Shown: one piece after another, positions 10,558 to 20,180 of the stretch
Layout of the letters: each line of letters begins with the position of its first letter
Position numbering within the stretch: the first letter of the stretch is position 1
Assembly (NCBI GenBank): GCA_016748015.1
Contig: JAAOMT010000774.1
Location: forward strand, 1 to 31,351
Origin: Geosiphon pyriformis
Lineage: Eukaryota; Glomeromycota; Glomeromycetes; Archaeosporales; Geosiphonaceae
DNA: 31,351 bases
Reading direction: 5' to 3'
Program-made: the position numbers and the translations under genes
Notes under the pieces: generated by a model
The model's input: only the letters and a program-made list of their open reading frames with translations
What the model was told of the DNA's origin: nothing
The model's database searches: none

Positions 10558-12678
10558 CTATGCTGATGCTACAGAAGAAAACTTACCCAAAGATGACATC
10601 TTTTGAATGACAGAAAACAAAGTTGCACTGCAAGAAACCAAACCAACTAGCCACTTGGCAGTTTTAAAAGGATTGGTTTTAACATCAACAGATTCATGCT
10701 TCTAAAGAGACATTAAGTTGGAAAACATCTCATTACCTACAATAAATAAAAGCTCTGAATCACCAGACATATTAATGTTCTCTATGTAGTATTTCTTTTT
10801 TAAAGAAACCACTTCCCTTCCCAACTTATTAACAGTCCTACTAAAAGAACCCATATGCACCAAAACCTCATTGATTCTAAGACCAAGAGCATTACTTGAA
10901 ACCAAATCACCATTAATAAACTGTCTAAAGATTGTAACTATAGAGTCAATAGGCTTAACAATAGACTTAATTAAAACAGAAAGCTTAGTCAAATCAGATT
11001 CCAAAGAAAACAATCAGGATAGCACTAAAGAATTACTAACAACAACTGGAAAAGAAACAAAAGGTGACAAAGATAAAAATCCAGAGGAGTCCAAGAAAGC
11101 AAAAGCCTTAACATAAGACTTAGGACCAACAAGGTGTGGTGTGAACATCTTGAGAAACTTAGGAGGAAAAGGTGGAGAAATCTTACAATCTGCAGCCAGA
11201 TAGCCCAGTTCTTGACACTTAAAACAATGCTGACAACCAAGAGTCTTTCATCAAATATGGCATTTTCTCAATGTACTAGTTTTGACAATAGCAGAATCCA
11301 AATCAGCTTGAAAACCAAATGTAACCAGAGCAAACTGGAAACAACAATCAGACTCAAGAAAATGAGGGATAAAACATGTCCGACCACCAACTTAAGAAAT
11401 CATATCACTGATTTCAAAAGCTGTGCATCCAGAAGGAAGATTAACCAACTTGGCCTTAAACTTATCACAAGACAAAATAGTTTTATTTTAATTCATCAGA
11501 GGAAGGATTTTATCACTATTTTTGCTCATCAAAACTGATCAATGATTCAAAGCAGACACAACAGAGTCTAATTTTTCAAAATAGACTATCACATACTGCC
11601 AAATGCCAGCAGGCTTCAGTACAACACGAGTGACATTACCAAACACACTAAGAGCCATCTTAATGTTAGTAGTAGACACACCCAAGAGCACATCACGCAG
11701 TGCAACAGCAGCAAAAAGGGAACCAGACTCAGAAATTACCAAAGACTTGGCAATTTTGAGGGTGGCCAAATGTACAAAGCTTATAAGCTCAACCAAAAAT
11801 ACAGCTTTTAAAGACACTTGAGAAGCAAACTCCACACAAAACAGCTTCATATTGTCTTTTGATACTGATTTTGCATCCAAAAAACCATGTACTGACTGAA
11901 AAACAGTCTTAACATGAGCCAATTTGATTTTAAAAGTAGCACCAGATACCAGAGTAGAGGCCACCCACCCAGCAAACCTTTGATGACTAGTAATAGTTTT
12001 CTAAGCACTATCAGAAACAGCACCAGAAACTAGAGAAAGAGATGATTCAGTTTCCATTTGATCAGTCCAGTTCCCAAGAACAGATAACCCAACAGAAGGA
12101 AATTGTTTTGTTTCTAAAACCAGCAATGATCTACCAAAAAACACCACATTTGGCAATACAGCCAGTGGTTGATTTAGGCCTATCTTTGATGATATGCTGG
12201 ATAATGCTACAGAGATCTCATCTAAGATCTCATTGAGAACCACAAAGAGATTCGGTGTAACAATAGCAAAGGCAAGCGACTGCCTCCACTTTTCTGAACT
12301 TTTGGTTTTTTTGACCATTTTTTTTGAAGAGGAGGTGTTAGCAGCACTAGATGCTATAGAGGAAAAGACCAGCTTGTTAACTGGTCTATTATTAAAAACT
12401 TTTAGGCTCTTAGTTGAGGTGGAGGCAACACTGGGACTAACCCAAGTGTGTCTCTTTGAGGGAACTTTGACTGGTGAGAAACCAGCCAAAGATGAAGAAG
12501 TTGCTTCAGTGGCTACCAAAGACAGCTTATTATAATTACTAGATAAAGGAAAGGCTTCTAAAACATTCTGCCTAGTTGCTTCTACAACAGAGAGAGCTTC
12601 TCTAGTTGAAATTTTATTAGATATCTCAAAACAGATATTAGGTGCAGCTTTTTTACTCTTTGCTCTGGTTGTGGTCAT
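10558..12678 (-). pseudogene. LINE ORF1-like nucleic-acid-binding protein, 706 codons, eight premature stops
   Basis: The start is the ATG at 12678 (MTTTRAKSKKAAP); open sequence before it has no ATG. One frame runs to a TAG at 10558 with no frameshift. The order is a basic, Ser-rich N-terminus (KKMVKKTKSSEK), an RRM-like region (VSTTNIKMALSVFGNVTRVV, GIWQYVIVYF), a CCHC knuckle at 11226-11185 and a heptad-like stretch (LFSLESDLTKLSVLIKSIVK) that may be a coiled coil. The knuckle reads CFKCQELGYLAADC, with Tyr where the zinc-binding His belongs. Eight in-frame stops (one at 12001, one at 11539, two TAA in 11400-11500, a TGA pair replacing WW near 11265, then TGA near 11017 and TAG at 10702) are each one transition from Gln, Trp or Arg. 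It would bind element RNA. It is not functional as it stands. Confidence 0.82.
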
Positions 12679-12702
12679 AAAATTAAGAAGACAAAGAGTC
12701 AA

Positions 12703-13064
12703 TTTTTTAAGTAAAATTATTTATTACTTATTTTTTTATTTTTTGAAATTTTTTAATTAGATTTAAATAAAAAAGAAAATAATATTGGTTATAAATTTTA
12801 TTAATACTAATGAAATCTTTAACAAATTTTTTAAACATAAATTATTAGATTTATAAATTTTAAGTTAATTTTCTGAACAATTTTTTGGCTAATATTACCA
12901 AAATTTTTTTAAACAATAAAGTTTTTTTAATAATTTATATGTTCAATATATTTTGTTTTAAATATAATATTTTTGTCTTAAAAGTTTTGAATTATTTTAA
13001 GTATTTTAAAATTGTCAAGTTTTTTCAGATATTTCAGCATAGTTTTTGTTAATTAATTTCTAAA
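12703..13064. other. A+T-rich spacer between two LINE-type elements
   Basis: About 360 bases of A/T-rich sequence lie between the 5' end of the ORF1-only element and the poly(A) end of the LINE. No reading frame or repeat border is visible. It may be old host sequence between two independent insertions. Confidence 0.6.
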
Positions 13065-13198
13065 TTTTTTTTTTATTAACATTTAACAAGTGAAGTCCAA
13101 ACACTACTTAGAACTATACATCAAAGAAATGATCTAAACTAAGTGCAAATCATGCACTTTTTACATGTGACCAGCCATTTGAGCCAGTCAGAACACTA
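13065..13198 (-). repeat. LINE 3' UTR and poly(A)
   Basis: The sequence follows the ORF2 stop and carries the tail shared with 10405-10557, ending TTAATAAAAAAAAAA. It gives the orientation of the element and marks its 3' end on the left side of the window. Confidence 0.8.
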
Positions 13199-14063
13199 CT
13201 ATGCAATTATATTAACAGAAACCAGATCACCAATACCTGAGAAAAAAGAACAAGATTTGCGAAAGCCAAAACAGATGCCAAAAGCTTCAGCAATACCAAG
13301 CAATTTAACCACATCATCTGAGAATCTCAAAACCAAACCAGAAACTGGGACAGAAATCGAGCCATTCACCATGATCAGGCCATTTTTTTCCATGTATGCA
13401 TGATACTTGACATGGACCAACCAAATGTTATTCCTGAAAGCGACACAAAGAGAGCATACAAAATCAACAATCTTAATACCAGCGACTATGGAATCATGGA
13501 AGATGGAAATAGTCTCCTGAATTCACCCTTTGAAAACAAAACCTTTGTAAAGAGCTAAGGATACCAGGAAGTCTGAAACACTGGTTGACAGCAGCTGTAA
13601 AACACTTAAAAAAAAGAAGGAAAGACCAGAAAGCGTCTTCCAAGAAGACATACAGGATTCCAAAACCCGATGATGAGCTGAATTATCAATTACACAAGAA
13701 AATACATGATCAGACACCTCCATCTTATCACAATACAGACACAAAACACTGGGGTAGCATTTATTATAAACACGCTTTCAAACAGCCATGGGAAGCCAAT
13801 GGTGCAAAGCCTTCATGAGGTAAGTATGAGTGTCAGCAGTACGCCTACTGGTGAAATCTGTTGCCATGTGTAAATCAGGATGCCAAACCCTGGAAAAACT
13901 AAGCCAATCAACATCCATGTGCAAATTTTCAGGTAGAAACCTAGAACTGGAACCAACCTCCCAATATGCCCGACAAACAGCACAAAAAATGTCTTGAACA
14001 AAGTGTCTAGAATTACCAAAGACAATACTATCATCTGCCAACAAAAAATGTTCATCAACATGA
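13199..14063 (-). pseudogene. LINE ORF2, C-terminal part (after gypsy insertion)
   Basis: This is the rest of ORF2 beyond the inserted gypsy. It opens with HVDEHFLLADDSIVFGNSRH directly after the LTR terminus and continues in one frame to the TAG at 13199. The motif CLYCDKMEVSDHVFSC (C-x2-C-x7-H-x3-C), around 13730-13680, is the Cys-His motif found after RT and RNase H in many LINEs, and it is intact. Two premature TGA codons (13778, Arg or Gln position; 13523, the Trp of GWIQE) fit C-to-T and G-to-A changes. Frame and content continue those of the upstream half at 24166. Confidence 0.85.
14060..14063. other. Target-site duplication, left copy
   Basis: The bases ATGA (TCAT on the coding strand of the LINE) border the left LTR. 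The right copy is ACAA (TTGT). Both derive by one change from ACGA (TCGT), which contains a CpG. Deleting one copy restores the ORF2 phase. Confidence 0.6.
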
Positions 14064-14484
14064 TGTTACAGACAATTTCTGGTGTTGAATTAAACACAAA
14101 TCCATAACTTGGTGCTCAAAGCTATTTTTGTTGTCGATGATCTGAAGGTTTTGTATTTGAAGAGTTTGGTTGAGTTTTTTGTATAATGAACAGAGATTCA
14201 ATGGTGATAATTTTCTCCATAGCTTTCCGAAACTGCAGTTTCATTAATTTTTTTCTCAGCTTGATGGCCAGTATTCCTTCTGGTAAACTATCTTCAATTG
14301 AGTATTCTATTCTTATTTTTGGGTCTTTTACCAGTCATGTTTATCCTGACATCAGTGCCCCACACATTAATCCTTAATAGAGTTAGTAAACAACAACAAA
14401 ATCAAAGCAAAAAAATAAAAAAAATAAAATAAAATAAAGGAAGAAAAAAAATAAGCCAAGGCGATTTGCAAGTTAGTATCCCAT

Positions 14485-14509
14485 CAATAGCCATAATCAA
14501 GAGCTATTG
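14485..14509. other. Inverted repeat in LTR
   Basis: CAATAGC and GCTATTG are 11 bases apart, a 7-bp stem kept in the other intact LTR (near 23785-23810). It could be an RNA stem in the LTR transcript or a protein-binding palindrome. Confidence 0.45.
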
Positions 14510-14533
14510 TTCTAGCATGGTTAAGTATCAATT

Positions 14534-14558
14534 ATTATCAACATGAAGTGTCGATAAT
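14534..14558. other. Conserved hairpin in LTR
   Basis: ATTATCAACA and TGTCGATAAT flank the loop TGAAG, a 10-bp stem with one mismatch. The second LTR (23835-23855) has the same loop with a perfect 8-bp stem (TATCAACA / TGTTGATA). It lies downstream of the TATA box in the sense direction, so it would be in the transcript. Confidence 0.5.
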
Positions 14559-14670
14559 GGAGAGTGGATTGAGATATGAAATAATTATTTATTTAATGAT
14601 TGTGATTTGGAGAGTTGCTTAGATTAAATCTAAACTAAGAGGTCTGTCTTTTCAGCTTCTAATTCTGCTG

Positions 14671-14679
14671 CTATATATA
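14671..14679 (-). promoter_or_regulatory. TATA box in LTR
   Basis: TATATATAG on the minus strand, followed by CAGCAG. The same box is at 23970-23978 in the other LTR and at 5538-5548 in the solo LTR. It is the likely core promoter that sets the U3/R border shortly downstream. Confidence 0.55.
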
Positions 14680-14717
14680 CATAATTGAGATTCTTCAATT
14701 CTTTGATTCTTTACGAC

Positions 14718-14853
14718 AGGAATCCTGGAATTCCTGGAACCCTGCGATTCCTTTGAAAGGAATTCTGAAATTCTGGAATTCTGCGATTCTTCGTCAGGAA
14801 ATTCTGAAATTCTTGGAATCCTACAATTCCTGAGAGGAATCTTGGAATTCCAC
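14718..14853. repeat. Tandem 38-40 bp minisatellite in LTR
   Basis: Three full units and a partial one (14718-14757, 14758-14795, 14796-14834, 14835-14853) each start AGGAAT or AGGAAATT and carry CTGGAATTC- and GCGATTC-like blocks. The 23338-24165 LTR has about one unit fewer (near 24018-24095), which explains much of the length difference. The solo LTR has related units at about 5375-5490. Confidence 0.75.
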
Positions 14854-14922
14854 ATTTACTATGCCTACTTCTAATTGGCTAATAATTATGCTAATATATT
14901 TTCTATATTTCTATGAATAACA

Positions 14923-14938
14923 TTATTTCCTCCTTTTA
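14923..14938 (-). other. Polypurine tract
   Basis: Minus-strand TAAAAGGAGGAAATAA runs directly into the LTR start TGTTA. This is the plus-strand primer for cDNA synthesis. The gag-pol stop (TAA, 14938-14936) forms its 5' edge, so coding sequence and tract adjoin. Confidence 0.85.
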
Positions 14939-15760
14939 ATATTGAGCTCCATCGAAATCTAACTTGTTTAATTCCCCCTTTTGAAGTATTTCCTGAATTT
15001 TGTTTTCGAGGATTACTTGTGTTATTTGGGTCTGTAATTCTTCAAATTGAGCATTGGTGATCTTTCCCAATTGATTACTGGTGACCATATCCATTGCTTG
15101 GTTGAGTAATATTTCTGGTCTATCCTGAAATGCTGTTTGTATTCAGTATATAGCTCAGACCTGTGTGGACAAGTTGTTCTTTTCCACAAAATGTTCTAAT
15201 TGTTGTAGTATTTTTTTGTCGAATAATTGTTTTGTTTTATCTGTATATAGATTCTGGATATTTACATGTTGTCCCAAGTAAAAATAACAATAGTTTCGTG
15301 GAAATTGTTGTATCCACCAATTCCAAGTTTTTTTAGTCAACTCTTGATATAGTGACTCTTTTGTCAACTCTCTTATTGCTAATTTTACTTTTGCAATGAT
15401 TTTGTTCACAGTAGTTTTAGTTTTCTTTTGTGTTCTGAGTTGTAATGTCTTTCTAGTATCTTGATATCGAATGGTTTGTTAATTGATTGTAATCTTCATT
15501 TCCTAGTGTTGGATCAATTGAAAGAGTTGTTGTGCTAGTGAGTGAATGTTGTCTGTAATTTCCATTTTTCTGATATTTTCTGTTGCATCTACTATGTCTT
15601 TATATATTCTTTTAATGGCTCAATTTAATGTGTTGTTGTTAATAATAATGATTGGTTCCAGATCTCATGGAATCTGATCTGGTTGGACTAGTATTCTCTG
15701 TACTCCTAATTGTAGAATATTATTAGTGAATGGTGATATGGTGTTGTGGTATAATTTTAG
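14936..15760 (-). pseudogene. Polyprotein tail after integrase, unknown function
   Basis: About 270 codons follow the integrase in the same frame. The tail is rich in Gln, Lys, Ile and Thr, with helical-looking stretches (for example NKIIAKVKLAIRELTKESLY, 15409 onward) and ends with LNKLDFDGAQY. No membrane segment, signal peptide, Cys cluster or chromodomain is visible. It is longer than the short tail usual after a gypsy integrase. Seven or so premature stops interrupt it. Function not assigned. Confidence 0.65.
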
Positions 15761-16740
15761 TCAATCTCCATGTGCTGCTTTGGTTAAGATTTTGTTGTCC
15801 AATCTTAATTTGTAAGCTCCATTCCCTAGAATTTCTTCTATGTAAAATGGTCCATCCCATTTGGGATCAAATTTTCTACTCCATTGTTTTTCCGCTTTAG
15901 TATGATGTAAAAGTACTTTGTCTCCAATCTTGAATTCAACTGGTTTGTCTAGTAGTTGGTTATTGTGCCTCTCTTTTTGTTTCTCTTGTGCCTTTTTAAT
16001 ATTATCAGCTGCTCTTTGTTGCTTGTTTTCTAGAGTTTTCATCAAATTATATGTTCTTCTTAATAATGTTTCCTGAAAATTGTCTACAGTTATTGGTTTT
16101 GTTGAATAAGTGTTGACTTCTATCTCGACTGGTAGTGTTGCTGTTCTACTGTATACTAATTTAAATGGTGTTGTTTGTGTAGTGTCTTGCTTCATTGTCC
16201 GATAAGCAAATAGTATTGATGGTATTAACAAATCCCATTCATCTTGGTTTTTTTGGCTGAGTTTTGCTATTGCTTTATACAATGTTCTATTAAATCTTTC
16301 AACTAATCCATTGGTTTGTGGATGGTATGGTGATAATAGTGGTCTCTTAATTCCGAACTTTTGGCTTAGTTCTGCTAATGTTCTATTCACAAAATGGGTT
16401 TTTTGGTCTGATAATAGTTCTTTTGGACATCCATGTCAACAAATCAAATCTTGATAAACAAATTCGGCAATGAATTCTGCATCTGCTCTTTAAATTGCTT
16501 TTGCCTCTGGCCATTTAGTAAGATAGTCTATGACTACTGCTATGTATTTGTTTCTTCTGCTGGTGATTGTTAATGGTCTGACTAAATCAATTCCAATACA
16601 GTCAAATAGTTGTTTCACTTTGATTGGTCTTAATGGTTCACTGGGTTTTGTTCCTTTTCTTCACTAACAAGCATCACAATTTTGAACATATTAGATGATG
16701 TCTGGGTACATTGATGGCCAATAGTATCTCTTTTTGATTC
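15761..16740 (-). pseudogene. Integrase
   Basis: Preceded by the zinc domain (HLNPTAGYFHKEATMERI, YYW, CDAC near 16810-16680, one His changed to Tyr), the core reads GIDLVRPLTITS (first Asp, 16590 region), LLSDQKTHFVN (second Asp) and SPYHPQTNGLVERFN (Glu), so DDE is intact. The open block 16390-15761 ends with KFDPKWDGPFYIEEILGNGAYKL, a GPY/F module. Integrase inserts the cDNA; this family appears to leave a 4-bp duplication. Stops lie in the zinc domain and between the Asp residues. Confidence 0.9.
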
Positions 16741-16999
16741 TTTCCATGGTTGCTTCTTTGTGAAAATATCCTGCTGTTGGATTTAAGTGCATGTTGAATA
16801 ATATGGTTTCTTTTTCTGGCTCTGTAATTACTCTGGTTGGTTGCTTTAGATCTCTTCTATTTTTCTGATAAAGTATATTTTGGTGAGTGAAAAAATATTT
16901 TGATTGTTGTTTTATACTCTTTCATTCTGTTTGAAATAAATTCTCCTTGAACTGTTGAGTGTATATATAATGTAGCAGTTGTTGATATTTTTGTATGTT

Positions 17000-17480
17000 C
17001 ATCTTTTATTATATTTTTGGATTGAAATGTTCTTAGATTTGTCTCATTTGCAACAAACTGTTAGCATTTCCATTGTTTTTTCTCTTTTTATAATGTATCA
17101 TATAATTATATGGTGTGAGTGCCATTTTTCATCTTGATTGTCTTCTATCTCCAAATTCTTGTTTTTGAAGTGATGTTAATCCTTTGTGATCTGTGTATAC
17201 TTCAAACTTCTGGCTCAAGTATTCTTTCTATTTCATGACTGCCCAGTATATCGCTAAGTGTTCTTGTTTCGGTGTTTCATAGTTCTTTTCGGCTGGTGTT
17301 AAATCTCTGCTGGCATATGCTACTAGATGTTCTCTGCCGTCTGGTCCTTTCTGAGATAGTACTGTTTCCAATGCTTGGCTGGATGCATTAGTGGTGATGA
17401 TGAATGGTTTGCTGTAATCTGGATAGATCAGTACTAGAGCTTGAATGAGCTTTTTTCTCAGAATATCAAAAGCTTCTTGT
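17000..17480 (-). pseudogene. RNase H
   Basis: The first catalytic Asp is lost: PFIITTNASSQALETVLSQK has Asn where the family has TDAS, and Glu for Gly. REHLVAYASRDLTPAEKNY and KQEHLAIYWAVMK follow, then a TAG (17228) at a Trp position, then KFEVYTDHKGL with the late catalytic Asp kept. It would degrade the RNA of the RNA-DNA hybrid during cDNA synthesis. Confidence 0.85.
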
Positions 17481-17599
17481 TGACTTTCTGTCCATTCATA
17501 TTTTGTATTCTTGGTTTGCAGTTGGTTAAGTGGCTGCACTATCTTGGAAAAGTTCTTGATAAAACGTTGATAGTAGTTGGCAAATCTCAAGAATGATTT

Positions 17600-18280
17600 C
17601 AGTTCTGTCATATTGGTCAGCACTGGAAAGTTTTTTACTATCTCTATTTTCTCTGGATCTGTTTTGATGCCATCTTTGCTAACTATGTGTTCCAAGAATT
17701 TTAATTTTGTCTTGCCGAAGAAGTACTTTATTGCATTCAACTTTAGTCCTGTTCTTCTTAGTCTTTCGAACACTTGTTGAAGATGATGAAGATGATCATC
17801 AAATGTTTTTGAGAATACATTGGTATTGTCCAAGTATACAACTACTGATTTCCACAATAAGCCAGTATAAACAATTTCCATTAGCCATTGGAAAATGGCT
17901 GGAGTGTTGGTTAAGCCAAATGGCATCACTTCAAATTTGAAATTCCCTTCTCTAGTGGTGAATGCTGTTTTCTTTTTGTCAGCTGAATTCATGGCTACTT
18001 GCCAATAACCACTATCCAAGTCTAATGTTGAGAACCATTTGTTTCCACCGAAAGCATTGAATAATTTTTGTATCCATAGAGTTGGGTAGCTGTCTCCATG
18101 AGTTACACTATTTAGTTTCCTATAGTCTACACAAAATCAGATCTTTCCATTTTTCTTACGAACGAGTATTACTGGTAATGACCATGGGTTTATTGATGGT
18201 TAAATTAACCCATTGTCTAGCATTTGGTTGATCTCTTAATGGATGATTTCATGGCTGGCTGGTGGCACTCTATATGCTCA
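17600..18280 (-). pseudogene. Reverse transcriptase
   Basis: CVDYRKLNSVT (near 18130), FSTLDLDSGYWQVAM with motif A Asp intact, NFKFEVMPFGLTNTPAIFQ, then VVVYLDNTNVFSKTF (17836-17825), where YLDD is YLDN by one G-to-A. LKLNAIKYFFGKTKLKFLEH and SKDGIKTDPEKIEIVKNFP close the domain. Four stops stand at the N-terminal side between 18280 and 18130, each one transition from Arg or Gln. The family signature is Ty3/gypsy. Confidence 0.92.
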
Positions 18281-18844
18281 CTGTTTGATTGGCATTGCAT
18301 CTTCAGTCTTAATTTGATGTTGGATGATGTCAGTTCTGCCAAATTTATTTTCACTGGCAAAAATGTCATTGAAATTGTTGAGTAACATCTTGAGCTGCAT
18401 ACATTGTAGTGGGTCTAGATTTCTCATGTTTATTTGTTTTAATTGTTCTGGTTGGAGCAAATAACATTCATCTCGTCCATAGATTGTTTGTGATGTAATG
18501 TTGACATATCTACAAAGTTGTGGAAAATCTGGAATGGGGTTTGGTGGTTGATTCTCTATTTCAGTGTTTAAGTATCCAATGATAGTTCTGGCTGGTATTA
18601 CTATGACATTTCCTGTGTTGTTATAGATGGGGATTTTGATGTGGCTGTAATCTTTGGCTGGTATGTAGAGATTAATGAGTCCAATCTTTCTTGATTTGCA
18701 AAGAGTTGGTTCTGCTTCAAAAATCTGATGCTGTTTTTTTTCCTTCCTTTCTATTGCTAGCATGTACTGGTTATATGGTGAAATGGAAATAGCTTGACCA
18801 ATTGAGATAATTTCTCCTTGGCCAACAATTTTTTCCTCCACCAT
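18278..18844 (-). pseudogene. Linker between dUTPase and RT
   Basis: About 188 codons are open here. They include INLYIPAKDYSHIKIPIYNN and the FASENKFGRTDIIQHQI block that leads into the RT. The block IIQHQI-x-T is the usual lead-in to gypsy RT. The Pro/Ile-rich middle may fold as a beta domain next to the dUTPase, but I recognise no named domain. Confidence 0.7.
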
Positions 18845-18849
18845 ATTAA

Positions 18850-19240
18850 CTGGTACATTTATTCTACCCGTTGACCCAAATTCTTATATCCCTCTTGCTG
18901 TTATTCCTAACTCTTTCCTCTTTCTCATTGATACTAACTGAGCTACTTTAACCAGAGGCAGAAATATTGCCTGTGCTATCTTTTCATTGGGCTCTACTAT
19001 ATAAGCCTTTTCTGAGTCATTTTGTAGCATAGCAATAATATTTTCTACATATCCTGTGTCAATTATTCCTCCTCTTATATTAATCTCTCTTTTTGCTAAA
19101 CTACTCCTAGATGCTAATTGAACTATAGTTGTTGCCGGAATTTCTAGTGCTATTTTCAGATCAATACAGGTGCGTAAATGTGGTTCCAATTTGATGGCCT
19201 CTTTTCCTGGATACCTCAGATCAAACCCAGCATCAGTATT
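18850..19240 (-). pseudogene. dUTPase domain inside gypsy Pol
   Basis: All five trimeric-dUTPase motifs are present: AGFDLRYPG, QLASRSSLA, GGIIDTGYVENI (with the catalytic Asp and Tyr), NEKIAQAIFLPL, and FGSTG. The last lies beyond an in-frame TAA at 18884 that replaces a Gln between RGI and the FGSTG block. Gly of motif 3 (YVGN expected) is Glu. dUTPase splits dUTP and keeps uracil out of the cDNA. The domain is placed between protease and RT, whereas cellular dUTPase is a free-standing protein of about 150 residues. It is dead here because of the stop. Confidence 0.88.
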
Positions 19241-19509
19241 ATGCACATGTTCAGGCCTGATATTCTTATTATTATTACTGAACCATTTTAGTTCCAATTC
19301 TCTGATGAGGTTAGAGATTGCAATATATTGTTTGTATTTTGTATCAGAGTTTGAATCTGAGTTGGAATTAGTATCATTGTTGTTGCCATATTGAACGGAA
19401 CTGGAACTGGTGTTTTCATTGTCATCATCATTGGAGTTTGAATTGGGATTGAAAATCAATTCCAATTCTGATGTGCAGCTGCTGATTGGCTCTTTCTCTT
19501 CGGGGATTG

Positions 19510-20180
19510 TGTAAATCATGCATGGTGGTGGATTGTAAATGAGGTCACAATTGTCACAATAGTCAAAGTCACTGGGAATTAAACAATGGTGACACAGTCT
19601 TGTATTCAACTGTGCTAGCCATTGTTCTTGCTCTTCTCTAGTAGGTGCCAAGTTTTGGTAGTGTTCATGAAACTCTTCTGGTTCTAGGGAATTTATGACT
19701 GGCTCTGTGTCCCAGTCAAGCTTGATAGATTTTGGTGGGTTGTTTTTAATTACCCTGATTTCTTCTGACAACACACTTTCAATTTTGGCGCTTGCCATCT
19801 GCCATAATTTATCATCATCATGTGGATAACAACTGTCCAATCTCTGTATGGCTCTTCTCCAAGCAGCTTCTATTGGTGTCCCTTTTCGTACCCAGTTGCT
19901 GATAAAGATTGTATATTAACATAATACATCGCACATTCCTCCATGTCCAGGAATGTCGTTCCATATTCTTTTATCAAGAAGGGTCTCCCCACAAGCTAAG
20001 CATGGTTGGCTGTCCCATTTCCCTATACATTCTGGTCTCCCAAAGTGTTCAAGGATGCATGGGCGGCAATAGAACTTAGTTGTTGTTGAATATTCCTCAT
20101 TATCGCCACAGCATACACCCATTGACAACAACTTTTTGTCACAATTGACGTAGATAAGCTTAGATCGATGATAGTTAGAT
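19510..20180 (-). pseudogene. Cys-rich region between protease and dUTPase
   Basis: The frame has CC near 20110, then YCRPCILEHFGRPEC, QPCLACGETLLD and GGMCDVLC, a TAA (19916), and later RLCHHCLIPSDFDYCDNCD (about 19600-19540). At least four C-x2-C pairs suggest two zinc-binding modules. An acidic, Ser/Asn-rich linker (19450-19330) separates them from the dUTPase. I cannot name this fold. It is not a standard gypsy domain and may be specific to this family. Confidence 0.7.

Larger units (their letters stand above)
10405..12702 (-). mobile_element. ORF1-only LINE-like element, probably non-autonomous
   Basis: On the minus strand this unit has a short 5' leader, one ORF1-like frame (12678-10558), a 3' tail of about 135 bases and an A-rich end (10420-10405). 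The tail is clearly related to the 3' tail of the neighbouring LINE (13065-13198). The start of its ORF1 (ATGACCACAACCAGAGCAAA) resembles the LINE leader at 30034 (CTGACCACAGCAAGAGCAAG). There is no room for endonuclease or RT between the ORF1 stop and the tail. It therefore appears to be a separate family that borrows the enzymes of the LINE, rather than a 5'-truncated copy. An internal deletion derivative is the alternative. Confidence 0.72.
14064..14922 (-). repeat. LTR (3' LTR of the gypsy), 859 bp
   Basis: It has TGTTA...TAACA termini that form a short inverted repeat. It is the 3' LTR because the polypurine tract adjoins its 14922 side. It aligns over its length with 23338-24165. In the first 310 bp I count about 28 differences, all transitions, apart from a 3-base gap near the terminus. 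It contains a run of GGAATTC-like units (14718-14853), a TATA box and a conserved hairpin. Confidence 0.95.

Noticed and set aside
12042-12535. Plus-strand reading frames in 10871-12535
   Set aside because: They are antisense shadows of the minus-strand ORF1-like frame, with no motifs of their own.
14186-14377. A 63-residue plus-strand frame present in both LTRs (also 23463-23654)
   Set aside because: It is shared because the LTRs are copies. It is antisense to LTR transcription and many residues differ through transitions, so there is no sign of selection.
14652-14855. Minus-strand frame with repeated SRISEF-like residues
   Set aside because: It is a translation of the LTR minisatellite, not a protein.
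14936-15760. An env-like gene after integrase
   Set aside because: No signal peptide, membrane segment or separate start is visible; it is in phase with pol.
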